A stretch of DNA of 64,000 bases from Pelagicoccus sp. SDUM812002 (GTDB lineage: Bacteria; Verrucomicrobiota; Verrucomicrobiia; Opitutales; Opitutaceae). Made by a program: the position numbers and the translations under genes. A model generated the notes under the pieces. That model did no database searches, was not told where the DNA came from, and saw nothing but the letters and a program-made list of their open reading frames with translations. The stretch covers positions 1-64,000 of the forward strand of contig NZ_JARXHX010000011.1 of the NCBI RefSeq assembly GCF_031127835.1, in the 5' to 3' direction. Shown here piece after piece: positions 35,264 to 44,425 of the stretch (positions within the stretch are counted from its first letter, which is position 1; each line of letters begins with the position of its first letter).

Positions 35264-36007
35264 CTATCGTTTCTTACTGAACAACGAACCAAGCCCGCCA
35301 TCGATGCCGATTGTTTGTCCGGATACCCAATTATGCTCCCGATCCAGTAACCAGGCCATGGCACTGGCAACATCCGAAGGCTCGCCAATTCGCCCCAAGG
35401 CATGCATCGATTGGGAAGCCTTCAGGGCCGTTTCGTTGCCGGTGATCGGACGAGACATTTTAGAGTGCACCAACCCGGGAGCCACACAGTTCACACGGAT
35501 CCCGTAGCTGGCGTAAGTCGCTGCGGACGAAAGGGTCAGACCAATCACAGCAGCCTTCGCCGCTGCGATCGCATCGTGGTTCGGAAACCCGTGCCGTGCC
35601 GCTGCAGAGGAACAAAGCACGATCGAACCGCCAGACTTCATCATGCGTTTTGCCACCGATCGAATCGCCCCAAAACAGGTCGAAACGTTCAGCGACATTA
35701 CTGAGTCAAAATCTTCCTTGCTGGTCAGGTGAGCCGGCTTCAAAAGGATGCTGCCTACACAGACCGCGACTCCGTCAATCGGCCCGAAAACCGATTCAGC
35801 CTCGTCGTAGATATCTGGATACGCATCCCAATCAGTCGCGTCGAGCTCTATGAGATGAGCTCCCTTCAACTTCGCATTTTGGCTTGCCTCATCCTGGTCG
35901 CGAACCGTTGCCACCACCTTATTACCGGCGCCTAGCAGTCGTTCTGCCAACGTGCTACCGATCGCCCCGTTGCCTCCAATTACTACAAAGTTGTTTCCGT
36001 CACTCAT
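35264..36007 (-). CDS. Atypical short-chain dehydrogenase (SDR)
   Basis: A 247-residue Rossmann protein. Nucleotide-binding GGNGAIGSTLAERLL starts at residue ~10, SSAAARHGFPNHD is the catalytic Ser region, and CVAPGLVHSKM is the usual PG motif. The YxxxK dyad is changed: the Lys is kept in AIAAAKAAV, but the Tyr position holds Ile. This NHDAIAAAKA form looks like a special SDR branch, so it may not be a standard oxidoreductase. The ATG has a strong AAGGAG site and overlaps the MFS stop as ATGA. Confidence 0.9.
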   Translation of the reverse strand: MSDGNNFVVIGGNGAIGSTLAERLLGAGNKVVATVRDQDEASQNAKLKGAHLIELDATDWDAYPDIYDEAESVFGPIDGVAVCVGSILLKPAHLTSKEDFDSVMSLNVSTCFGAIRSVAKRMMKSGGSIVLCSSAAARHGFPNHDAIAAAKAAVIGLTLSSAATYASYGIRVNCVAPGLVHSKMSRPITGNETALKASQSMHALGRIGEPSDVASAMAWLLDREHNWVSGQTIGIDGGLGSLFSKKR

Positions 36008-37374
36008 TGTTGTTCTCCTTCCTTTATTATTCCTTGCTTCTGCGTTTGCCACAGGACCCATGTCCCCGCGGCGAAAAAGAGAGCCACGCCTGGGCCAAAA
36101 GCCCACGCAACCGAACGATAGACTTCTTCCGTTTGCGGGCCGCCTCCCTCCTCAAAACCGATCATCCACAGGAAGAGCCCCGAAACTGCGAGTCCTCCTG
36201 CACGCGCCATCTTCGTAGCGGTTCGCCAAAGTCCATAGTAGGCCCCGCTCAAGGAAAGTTGGGAGGCGTCACCGTCGTCTTGTACTACATCCGAAAAAAG
36301 GGCTTCCAACAAAACCACACTCGAGGCGACCACTCCGCCCGCTACCACTACGAACAAAACGGGGCCCACGCTTTGAGGAGGCATCAAAGGATACGCCACT
36401 GCCGTCAGCACCGTAAGACCGAGAGAACCGTAAACCGAAAGACGAAGCTTTCCAAGCTTATCGCCAAACCGCACCCAGAGCGGCGTTGCCGCCATCACCG
36501 TGAGTGAGAGTCCGATCAGCGCCATCGCCACCTGTTGGTCTGTGAACTGCAAAGTACCCTTGTAGAAAATGAGGGCGAGACTGCCATTCACCGCACGCCC
36601 CATCGCGATGCAGACGAACGCCGCCACTACCATACGAAAACCACGTGAAGACATCGCGGACTTAAACGCATCCAATATCTTAGAACCTCCTGCGAACGTA
36701 TCCGCTCGGGCATTACCGGCAGCCCGCCAGACCGTCGCTACAGCTAAAACAGTAGCTAGCAGTCCTGCTCCGGAGATCCAGAGAGCCGACTCACTTCTGT
36801 TCTCCAAGAGCGCTTGGCGTTTGCCACTTTCTAAGCTGGACCCAGCATAATGAGCGACCAACGGCGGAATAGCTAATCCCACGATCAAACCCGCTCCACT
36901 GAAAACCAACCGCCAACCAAAGAATCCTGCGCGGTCCTTAGGATCCTTCGACAGATCGTTGATCAGGGCCAAGTAAGGGACCACCACCATCGTGATCGCT
37001 GTATTCAGCAGCAGATACCAAATCAAAAGCTGCCAAAAAAGTGAACGCTCTCCACCGGTTGCACTAGGTGAGAACAAATAAACAAACGCGACCGCCATAA
37101 ACGGCGATCCCAGCAGTACATACCAAAGCCGCTTACCCCGAGCCGAGCTCGCGGAAGTGCGGTCCGAGAGCACCCCCATCACTGGATCGCTTACAGCGTC
37201 CCAAACCACCGCTAGTGCCAATGCGGTGCCAGCCCAAGCTGGGCTCAACCCCGCCGAGACGTATAGCTCCAAGAGGTATACCTGCAGCATTACCTCCATC
37301 GAAACCAGGCCGACCTCAGCAGACCCGTATCCGGATTTCAACCATTGGCTCGCCTTAGCTCCACCCTTGCTCAT
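36004..37374 (-). CDS. GPH/MelB-type MFS carrier
   Basis: Twelve membrane helices. WDAVSDPVMGVLSDRTSASSARGKRLWYVLLGSPFM is the helix 2-3 loop typical of the glycoside-pentoside-hexuronide:cation symporter family (D..DP..G..SDR). ALALAVVWDAVSD holds the cation-site Asp residues. The substrate here is uncertain; its neighbours suggest a lipid or envelope role rather than sugar uptake. It starts on the stop of the DUF4174 gene (ATGA) and ends on the SDR start (ATGA). Confidence 0.85.
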   Translation of the reverse strand: MSKGGAKASQWLKSGYGSAEVGLVSMEVMLQVYLLELYVSAGLSPAWAGTALALAVVWDAVSDPVMGVLSDRTSASSARGKRLWYVLLGSPFMAVAFVYLFSPSATGGERSLFWQLLIWYLLLNTAITMVVVPYLALINDLSKDPKDRAGFFGWRLVFSGAGLIVGLAIPPLVAHYAGSSLESGKRQALLENRSESALWISGAGLLATVLAVATVWRAAGNARADTFAGGSKILDAFKSAMSSRGFRMVVAAFVCIAMGRAVNGSLALIFYKGTLQFTDQQVAMALIGLSLTVMAATPLWVRFGDKLGKLRLSVYGSLGLTVLTAVAYPLMPPQSVGPVLFVVVAGGVVASSVVLLEALFSDVVQDDGDASQLSLSGAYYGLWRTATKMARAGGLAVSGLFLWMIGFEEGGGPQTEEVYRSVAWAFGPGVALFFAAGTWVLWQTQKQGIIKEGEQQ

Positions 37375-37826
37375 TTGAGCTGAGACGAATCGTCGCGAGC
37401 CCTTAACTCAGCTCGGCGCATCGGCATCAAATCTATTAGATTGAAAAACGGTTCCAGCTCTAAGTTATCACGCTGTGTGGCCTTCGTCCCACCGTCCTTG
37501 CCGATAAGTATGAAACGGCTCTCCGACAGGCCGAGATCCCAAAATTCCCGCCAGAGCTTCTTTTCCTCCGGACCCATTTCCAGCGAATGCCGCGTCTCCA
37601 ATTCGATTTCTCCCAAGTTGACCAACAACAAATCCCGATCCACCAGCTCCGCATTCTCGCTTTCAAGAGTTCGCTCGATTTCGTCGCGTTGAGTGTCTGA
37701 AGCAACCACATAAGCCAAAACACGGTGCTTCCACTGCGCGCTCTCAAGCGAACCGGCCGCGGAACCGCTACCGAAGGATTGCCAATGAAATATCATAGAA
37801 AGTAAGGCGAAAATAAGATGGATCAT
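37371..37826 (-). CDS. DUF4174 domain protein
   Basis: The mature region (~residues 28-140) matches DUF4174: WKHRVLAYVVASDTQRDEIERTLE, LVDRDLLLVNLGEIE, and the signature ESRFILIGKDGGTKATQRDNLELEPFFNLIDLMPMRRAEL. DUF4174 proteins have a thioredoxin-like or peroxiredoxin-related look and unknown function. An N-terminal signal-like stretch (LIFALLSMIFHWQSFG) suggests export. First gene of the unit DUF4174 - MFS - SDR - lipocalin, each joint overlapping or nearly so. Confidence 0.88.
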   Translation of the reverse strand: MIHLIFALLSMIFHWQSFGSGSAAGSLESAQWKHRVLAYVVASDTQRDEIERTLESENAELVDRDLLLVNLGEIELETRHSLEMGPEEKKLWREFWDLGLSESRFILIGKDGGTKATQRDNLELEPFFNLIDLMPMRRAELRARDDSSQLK

Positions 37827-37871
37827 AGTAGGAAGCCTCGCGTTTGGGATAGAAATTCGCAGTTAATGGTC

Positions 37872-37890
37872 AGATTCATCAGTTGAATCT
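37872..37890. promoter_or_regulatory. Inverted repeat upstream of DUF4174 operon
   Basis: AGATTCA-TCAGT-TGAATCT is a perfect 7-5-7 dyad 46 bases before the DUF4174 start and 127 bases before the divergent ABC gene. It is a candidate operator for the stress-type operon. Confidence 0.45.
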
Positions 37891-38016
37891 GCAAAACCTC
37901 CAACTAGTTCAAGCCTAATTCAAATCTACAAATTCCACATACATTTACCGCATTCAAGTGAATTATTGACCTGTTTACTAAATTCATTCATTGTTCACAA
38001 CTGTTTTCTCAATTAA

Positions 38017-38703
38017 ATGACCTCCACTCCTCCTCTCAGATGCGAACAACTTAGCAAAACCTTCGGCAACCGGACCTTATTCTCCGGTATCGATCTGGTA
38101 CTCAGGCCACGCGAACGCTTGGCGCTGCTGGGCGCGTCTGGCTCCGGCAAATCGACCCTTTTGCACTGCCTGAGCGGAGTCATGCCAGCAGATTCAGGCA
38201 GCGTTTGGCTTGGTGGCGAGCGTCTCGACAGCCTCGGTCGAGAGGAGCTTGCCCAATGCCGCCGCCTGAAAATCGGCACCGTATTCCAGTTTTTCCACCT
38301 GTTGCCCACCCTCACCGCACGGGAAAATATTGAGCTGCCTCTACAGTTGCTCGGCCAGACGTCAAAACAGAGGCATCAGCGCGTCGACGCGTTGCTCGAA
38401 CGCATGGGAATAACCGACCGAGCAGACGCCTTTCCCTCCACTCTTTCGGGAGGCGAAATGCAACGTATCGCTATTGCCCGGGCTATCGCTCACCGTCCGC
38501 CTGTCCTCTTCGCCGACGAACCGACAGGCAACCTCGACAGTCGATCCGGAGCGAGCGTGCTTCAACTACTGCGGGAGATCACCGACGAGGAGGGAGCCGC
38601 TCTACTAATGGTAACACATAGCGACGAAGCCGCCCGCATCTGCCAGCGCCAACTCCATCTCGCCGATGGAGTTCTTACCGAAACGTCCCCCGCCGCCCTC
38701 TAA
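38017..38703 (+). CDS. ABC transporter ATPase, LolD/YbbA type
   Basis: A 228-residue ABC nucleotide-binding subunit with Walker A GASGSGKST, Q-loop region FQFFHLLPTLTARENI, signature LSGGEMQRIAIARAI, Walker B VLFADEPTGNLD and a switch His in LMVTHS. The TxxENI (LPTLTARENIELPL) and EPTGNLDSRSG segments are typical of the LolD/MacB/YbbA clade. It feeds the FtsX-type permease that starts 2 bases after its stop. Confidence 0.95.
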   Translation: MTSTPPLRCEQLSKTFGNRTLFSGIDLVLRPRERLALLGASGSGKSTLLHCLSGVMPADSGSVWLGGERLDSLGREELAQCRRLKIGTVFQFFHLLPTLTARENIELPLQLLGQTSKQRHQRVDALLERMGITDRADAFPSTLSGGEMQRIAIARAIAHRPPVLFADEPTGNLDSRSGASVLQLLREITDEEGAALLMVTHSDEAARICQRQLHLADGVLTETSPAAL

Positions 38704-38705
38704 CC

Positions 38706-41303
38706 ATGACTGCTCCGCTGTTCGCGAGCCTCCTATGGCGCTTCGGCATCCGGTATTGGTTTCGCCATTGGGTTAAGCTCGTGCTGTTGGTTTCGATTGT
38801 CGCCCTCGGCACTGGAGCCTTCCTGGCCATCGGTCTAGCCAATCGGGCATCCACGCAAAGCTTTGACCGCTTCGCCCAAACCGTCTCCGGGCAAAGCCAG
38901 CTCGTCGTCACCCCCACTCTCGCCGAACTCTCGCTCGAGGACCTACGAAACATCCGTATCGCCCTACTGGATACAGAAGCAACCCTCGTCCCTCAGATAG
39001 TCACCAGCGTCCGCCTCAACGATCGGCCCGACGTCTCTGATATCGAATCAGTCTTCACCCTCGTAGGCATGGACCTGCTCGCCGCATCCAACTTTCTCCT
39101 CCGTCACGATGCGGACAACACCTTCCTCTCTACCAATCCCGCTGACGGCGACGGTCCTCTAGACCGACCCAACGGTGTGTATGCTCAAGCCGAAACCTCC
39201 GCCGCTTACACCTGGGGTGAAACGAGCGCCCTGAGCCTTTTCATTGAGGACAAGATTGTTGAACTCCCTTGGATAGGGGAACTTCCTGAACTGGAGACCG
39301 ACCAGCAAGCTGCCTCCAACGTGCTGATTATGGACTGGCGAGACTTGAGCGATCTTCAGTCCAAACCGCTGCACGCTAACCGGGTGGACATAGTCTGGGC
39401 CAAGGAGGAATTGACAGATTCAGAATTACAATACGCCACCAAACAGCTTGAAACGGCGAATCCCGGCAACTGGGTCATCGAGTCCCAAGGGCAACGCCAA
39501 GCCACGGGGGCCACCATGACGCTGGCCTTGCGCATGAATCTGCGGGCCCTGTCCGTTCTTTCACTGCTAGTCGCTATCTGTCTCGTATTCCAAGCCATGG
39601 ACAGCACCGTCGCAAGGCGCCAAGGAGAAGTAGCAACCCTGCACTCTCTCGGCGTATCCACTAAGCTGACACGTCTTCTTTGGTTCGCCGACGCTTGCCT
39701 TATCGGATTCCTCGGCGGAGGTCTCGGGCTCATTTTCGGTGACGCAATGGCACGCGTTTCAACACAAATGGTGGGCCAAACCATAAACACGCTCTACTAT
39801 AATGCTGGAGCTGTCTTCCACCAATACGCTCCCAGCGAGGCAGCGCTCGCTTGGACTCTTACCACTGTCTTCTGTACCCTTGCAGGGTGGTGGCCCGCTC
39901 GCCAAGCGGCCCGAGCTCCAGTCGTCGAAACGATTCGCCAAGGCAATCATCGCTCGAGCTACGCGAGAGGCTCCTACTGGATCGCCGCAGCGGTCTTCGC
40001 CGTCCTTTCCGTAGTTGCTTATTTGATACAGCCATTACGGGCCGAGAATGGACACGCCATCCCCGCAGGAGGCTACGCCTTGGCCATTTTCCTCATCGGA
40101 CTCGTGGCAACCCTCGCCTGCCTTTCCCTCGAGTCCCTCGGCCGATTCTGCACCTTACTGGGTAATCGCTACACGAGCCTACGTCTGGCCTTGAGCCAAT
40201 TTCGGCTTCCGGTTACCAGGCACCGCCTTGCCCTCGCTGGGGTCGTACTCTCAGTAGGCATGACCGCTTCCATGATATTCCTCATCGGAAGCTTCGAATC
40301 TACCGTGCGAGCTTGGATCGGGAATACACTACAGGCCGACCTCTTCATCCGCCCAAAATCTGTCAGCACCTCCCACGAGGTTCCCGGAATCGACGAGGAG
40401 ACGATCGACGCGATGCGGAGTGACTCCCGCGTATCCGACGTTGGAATCATTTACCGCACAGCCACCCGTATCCAGAATCTTCCGACCCAATTAATCGGCT
40501 TCGACACAGAGTATCTCAAAAGAATCGACCACACCACTTGGGTCAACCGCCCAGACAACCTTCTCGACCTTCAATCCGGCAACACTGCAACTGTAAACGA
40601 AGCCTTCGCCAGTCGATTCCAGAAGTCCGTCGGCGATACCATCGAACTGCCGACCAGCGATGGTCCCTTGCCGCTGCGTATCATTGGCATCATGGCCGAC
40701 TACGGAAACGAGAACGGCAGCCTCGGCATAGACGATGAAGCGTTTAAACGCATAACCGGAATCACCCGTCCGAGTGCGGTCGCCCTACATATCGGCAACT
40801 CGGACGAGATCGAAGCCTTCGCACGCGAATTTCAGGAAGCCCATCCTGCCCTCGCGGTGATGACCAATCGCTGGCTGCGCGAGGAAACGCTGAGGATCTT
40901 CAATCGTGTATTCTCGATTACATACGCCCTCGAGGGTATAGGCTTGCTCATTTCCGTGGTCGGACTCGGTTCCATGCTCGCCTCCCTGCTTATCGAACGC
41001 CGTAGCGAAATCAGCACCTTGCAGCGTATTGGATTCGACGTCCGAACCATAGCCCTCTCAAGCCTCTGGGAAGGGCTCGTCCTGGCGTTTCTTGGAATCG
41101 TCGCCGGCCTTTTCCTTGGTCTACTGTTGGGACTGACCCTTGTTTTTATCATAAACAAGCAATCCTTCGGCTGGACCCTTGCCGTATCCATTCCTTGGAG
41201 CACCCTCGCAGGGCTCAGCCTTTTGACGGCGACCGGAGCCAGCGTCGTATCCTACTTCGTCGGACGATGGTCCGCCAAACTTCCACCCTTGTCAGAAGAA
41301 TGA
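38706..41303 (+). CDS. ABC permease of FtsX/YbbP type, 865 residues
   Basis: A large permease with two FtsX repeats: N-terminal helix at ~20-45, large periplasmic region, helices around 280-400, four to five around 410-560, then a second periplasmic domain (~540-720) and three final helices (ALEGIGLLISVVGLGSMLASLLIERR...ALSSLWEGLVLAFLGIVAGLFLGLLLG). The MLASLLIERRSEISTLQRIG motif is the FtsX/MacB cytosolic coupling loop. In the Agrobacterium att operon the permease function is split between two genes; here a single long chain has both halves. Stop overlaps the next start as ATGA. Confidence 0.92.
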   Translation: MTAPLFASLLWRFGIRYWFRHWVKLVLLVSIVALGTGAFLAIGLANRASTQSFDRFAQTVSGQSQLVVTPTLAELSLEDLRNIRIALLDTEATLVPQIVTSVRLNDRPDVSDIESVFTLVGMDLLAASNFLLRHDADNTFLSTNPADGDGPLDRPNGVYAQAETSAAYTWGETSALSLFIEDKIVELPWIGELPELETDQQAASNVLIMDWRDLSDLQSKPLHANRVDIVWAKEELTDSELQYATKQLETANPGNWVIESQGQRQATGATMTLALRMNLRALSVLSLLVAICLVFQAMDSTVARRQGEVATLHSLGVSTKLTRLLWFADACLIGFLGGGLGLIFGDAMARVSTQMVGQTINTLYYNAGAVFHQYAPSEAALAWTLTTVFCTLAGWWPARQAARAPVVETIRQGNHRSSYARGSYWIAAAVFAVLSVVAYLIQPLRAENGHAIPAGGYALAIFLIGLVATLACLSLESLGRFCTLLGNRYTSLRLALSQFRLPVTRHRLALAGVVLSVGMTASMIFLIGSFESTVRAWIGNTLQADLFIRPKSVSTSHEVPGIDEETIDAMRSDSRVSDVGIIYRTATRIQNLPTQLIGFDTEYLKRIDHTTWVNRPDNLLDLQSGNTATVNEAFASRFQKSVGDTIELPTSDGPLPLRIIGIMADYGNENGSLGIDDEAFKRITGITRPSAVALHIGNSDEIEAFAREFQEAHPALAVMTNRWLREETLRIFNRVFSITYALEGIGLLISVVGLGSMLASLLIERRSEISTLQRIGFDVRTIALSSLWEGLVLAFLGIVAGLFLGLLLGLTLVFIINKQSFGWTLAVSIPWSTLAGLSLLTATGASVVSYFVGRWSAKLPPLSEE

Positions 41304-42391
41304 AACTGCTCGCAACCATTCTCGTTAGCTGGGCTTCTGTCGCAGCCTATTGCGCGGAGACGCCTTTTCCCGTCGAACCCGATACTGGATTCGCAATCGC
41401 TCGCCCCGAAACAGTGCTACAATTTCCACGCGACCACGGTAGTCATCCGCAGTTCAAGACAGAGTGGTGGTACATCACCGGACATCTGGACTCGCTAGGA
41501 CAGGAGCTGGGATTCCAGATCACCTTTTTTCGCTCTGCCAGCAAGGATACTCCTGGATCAACTACGGAGCAGGTATATCTCGCCCATGCCGCAATCGTCG
41601 ACAAACGCAGCGGACGCTTCATCCACGAAGAGCGACTCAATTCCGATGACTGGAACGCAGCGGCAAAAGTCGGGACCCTCGATCTCTACAATGGAAACTG
41701 GTACCTAAAAATGCTCGACCCGCAAAGCGAGCAAATGAAGACCCGCTTCTCGCTCAAAGACATCGGCGTGCTGGAACTCACTCTCACCCCAGCGAAGCAG
41801 AAAACCTTATTCGGGGAGGACGGCTATTCAAAGAAAGGCGACGAAAAAGGAGCTGCCAGCCACTATATCACTTTTACTCGCTTGAAAGTGAGCGGAACGC
41901 TCAAAAACCAGCAAACCTCTACCTCCGTCAGCGGCCTCGCTTGGATGGACCACGAATTCAGCTCGAGCCAGCTCAGCTCGGACCAAATTGGCTGGAACTG
42001 GAGCAGCCTCATCTTGGACGATGGAAGCGAGTTGATGGCCTACGTGATGCGACGTGAGGATGGTGCAGTCGACCCCAACTCCCGACTCACCCTCATCTCC
42101 CACGACGGAGAGAAGACCGAACTCAAGGGCTCAGCCTTCCGCTGGGCTCCCCTCCGCAATTGGAACAGCCCCCATTCCGAAGCCTCCTATCCCGTTGAGT
42201 ACGAAATCTCTTGGGGAGACCGCAAGCTACGCATCGAGCCATTCGCCGACGACCAAGAGCTAGCCGGCTCTATCGGAGACTTCGTATACTGGGAAGGCGC
42301 CTGCCGCGTCTTCGACGAAGAGAATGTCCAAATCGGAATCGGCTACACAGAACTCACCGGTTACACGGAATCCCTAAAGGGGAAATTCTAA
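41300..42391 (+). CDS. AttH/CrtC-like lipocalin-fold protein
   Basis: A signal peptide at residues 1-19 (LATILVSWASVAAYCAE), then two lipocalin-like beta barrels. Family motifs are FPRDHGSHPQFKTEWWYITGHL near the start, FQITFFRS, GLAWMDHEFSSSQL in the centre and WNWSSLILDDGSELMAYVMRREDG. The same family includes AttH of Agrobacterium and carotenoid 1,2-hydratase CrtC. Because it is coupled to an ABC exporter, the att-like role (envelope lipid or hydrophobic substrate) is more likely than a carotenoid role; no crt genes are nearby. Confidence 0.9.
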   Translation: MKLLATILVSWASVAAYCAETPFPVEPDTGFAIARPETVLQFPRDHGSHPQFKTEWWYITGHLDSLGQELGFQITFFRSASKDTPGSTTEQVYLAHAAIVDKRSGRFIHEERLNSDDWNAAAKVGTLDLYNGNWYLKMLDPQSEQMKTRFSLKDIGVLELTLTPAKQKTLFGEDGYSKKGDEKGAASHYITFTRLKVSGTLKNQQTSTSVSGLAWMDHEFSSSQLSSDQIGWNWSSLILDDGSELMAYVMRREDGAVDPNSRLTLISHDGEKTELKGSAFRWAPLRNWNSPHSEASYPVEYEISWGDRKLRIEPFADDQELAGSIGDFVYWEGACRVFDEENVQIGIGYTELTGYTESLKGKF

Positions 42392-42522
42392 GCTTTCGGC
42401 TCTTGCTCGGGGGCGGTTTCTCCTGTGTCGCCCAATCCCATCTCGAAAACACGAATGGGTCGCAGCACCACATCGGCACCACGACCCACTATACCCCGTA
42501 ACTGAAATTATTATACAAACTG

Positions 42523-42873
42523 CTAGGCAGCCAAATCGGTGATCAGCAAGTCAGCCTGCAATCCACGTAGAGCGCGCAGCGCTGCGGACCTCTTGGAAAA
42601 CACGCCGTATGGCTCGGCTTCCTCGAGAAGATGCTCGACGTGCGATCGTAGCGAGGAACGGAAATTGTTTCGCTCGAGCATGCGGCGCATCGATGGAAAT
42701 TCTTGAACAACCAAAACGCGGAACCCCATCGGGAGCCAAGTCTCACGCATTGTCGCGTCGAGAAGCCCCATCAACTGTCGGCTCAAGGAATCCTTCAATT
42801 CGCTCGCCTGTCGGGCCGCAACGGTAGAAGTTCCGTTTAAAGCTGGGGTCCCTTTCATTGCGTGCGTGCTCAT
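42523..42873 (-). CDS. Small protein, unknown
   Basis: About 116 residues with no family match that I recognise. The N-terminal 25 residues are Thr/Ala-rich; the remainder is basic and helical (LKDSLSRQLMGLLDATMRETWLPMGF, SLRSHVEHLLEEAEPYGVFS). No signal peptide. It lies divergent to the FG-GAP lipoprotein. The start was placed at the second Met (MSTHAM). Confidence 0.55.
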   Translation of the reverse strand: MSTHAMKGTPALNGTSTVAARQASELKDSLSRQLMGLLDATMRETWLPMGFRVLVVQEFPSMRRMLERNNFRSSLRSHVEHLLEEAEPYGVFSKRSAALRALRGLQADLLITDLAA

Positions 42874-43089
42874 TAGATGTCCTTTCACTTGGTTTTAGTT
42901 GAACTGAAAAAATTAGCGTTTCAGCACCCTCAGTCTAGCAACGCCCGCGCCAATCATATAAACCGCCTTTCACAGATCAAAAAAGCGCAGCCCCCCGCCG
43001 CTGAATCAAGTTTGAGCCAATCCAATCCCCAAAAAAGTCCAGTTCGCCATTCACACTCACGCATTAAGCCTCTAGCATTGCCTTTTCCC

Positions 43090-44367
43090 ATGAAGAGAAG
43101 CCCCTATCTAATAACTGCTGCACTCCCGCTCCTGTTCCTCGGAGGCTGCGCTCCTTCTGCTGACGACCTCAAGTTGCCTCCTCCGCCTGAGGCTACGACT
43201 CAGGTCGATCTAACTCGTTTTGTAGGCAGCGAAATCGGAGATACCATCGGAGACCGTCGCCCATGGGTGGCCCACATACGTTCGGTCGATCTAGATCAAG
43301 ATGGACTCCTCGACGCCATTGCATGCGAATCCAAGGACAGCGAGGTCGTCTGGCTCCGCCAGTTGCCAAGCGGCGGCTTCAAGGAGATCGCCATCGCTAC
43401 TCAAGCCCAAGCCCCTGTCCACGCAGAGGCCTATGATTTCGATGGCGATGGAGACCTCGACGTTCTCCTCTCTTGCATGAATGTCGTCTTCCCAAACAAC
43501 GACAAGATCGGCACCCTCATGGTGCTCGAGAACGACGGCTCCCAAAACTTTACCAAGCGAATCCTTCTAGAAAACGTGGACCGCGTCACCGACGCCCGAG
43601 CTGCAGATCTAGACAAGGACGGCGACCTCGATCTCGTCGTAGGGCAATTTGGATACGACCAAGGTGAAGTCCGCTGGATGAGAAATCTTGGCAATTGGAA
43701 ATTCGAGTCCGAGAGCGTATTGCAACTCTCAGGAACCATCAACGTGACGATCGAGGACTACAATGGCGACGGCTGGCTCGACTTCGCGGCCCTCGTCTCT
43801 CAGCAGTGGGAAGAGATTCACCTCTTCGAAAACGATGGCAACGGCGGCTTCAAAAAGAGCCGAGCAATCTGGGGTTCAACCAACGACGACTATGCTATCT
43901 CTGGCATGTGCTCGGCCGACCTAAACCGCGACGGAAAGCCTGACCTTGTTTTCACAAATGGAGACGGTTTCGGCCCTAATCCTGTACCAGGCCCCCGCCC
44001 TTGGCATGGCGTGCAGTGGCTAGAAAACAAAGGCTCCGGCTTCTTCAAGTACCACCGTATCGCCGACCTCGGCGGCGCCTACTCACCCGTTGCGGTGGAC
44101 ATCGACAACGATGGAGACATGGACGTGCTCGCTCTCTCCAGCTTCAACGATTGGGCCAACCCTAAAGCCGAGTCTCTCATGCTATACTGCAACGACGGAT
44201 CCATGAACTTCCAATCCATCGTCCTCGCCCACGACCCCATCCAATTGCTCTGCATCGATGTCGGGGACTTTGATGGAAGCGGGAGACAAAGCATCGTCTC
44301 CGGCGGATTCCATGCCTACCAACCCTACGAGCGCATGAGCCGCTTCATGATCTGGCAACCCCAATAG
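43090..44367 (+). CDS. FG-GAP/VCBS repeat lipoprotein
   Basis: Residues 1-20 end in a lipobox (LFLGGCAP). The rest is a beta-propeller of FG-GAP repeats, each with a calcium-binding D-x-D-x-DG loop: DLDQDGLLDAI, DFDGDGDLDVL, DLDKDGDLDLV, DYNGDGWLDF, DLNRDGKPDLVF, DIDNDGDMDVL and DFDGSGRQSIV. Seven blades can be counted. Such proteins in Verrucomicrobiota are surface-bound and of unknown ligand. The longer upstream frame is not Met-initiated with a plausible signal. Followed after 58 bases by the TPR protein. Confidence 0.92.
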   Translation: MKRSPYLITAALPLLFLGGCAPSADDLKLPPPPEATTQVDLTRFVGSEIGDTIGDRRPWVAHIRSVDLDQDGLLDAIACESKDSEVVWLRQLPSGGFKEIAIATQAQAPVHAEAYDFDGDGDLDVLLSCMNVVFPNNDKIGTLMVLENDGSQNFTKRILLENVDRVTDARAADLDKDGDLDLVVGQFGYDQGEVRWMRNLGNWKFESESVLQLSGTINVTIEDYNGDGWLDFAALVSQQWEEIHLFENDGNGGFKKSRAIWGSTNDDYAISGMCSADLNRDGKPDLVFTNGDGFGPNPVPGPRPWHGVQWLENKGSGFFKYHRIADLGGAYSPVAVDIDNDGDMDVLALSSFNDWANPKAESLMLYCNDGSMNFQSIVLAHDPIQLLCIDVGDFDGSGRQSIVSGGFHAYQPYERMSRFMIWQPQ

Positions 44368-44425
44368 TGCTCCGAACGAAGAATCCCTAGGCGTTCACAT
44401 ACAACCCAAGCCCTTCCCTATTCCC

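Noticed and set aside
41300-42391. Carotenoid 1,2-hydratase (CrtC) as the function
   Set aside because: The fold fits, but there are no carotenoid genes nearby and the gene is coupled to an ABC exporter, as in att-type loci.
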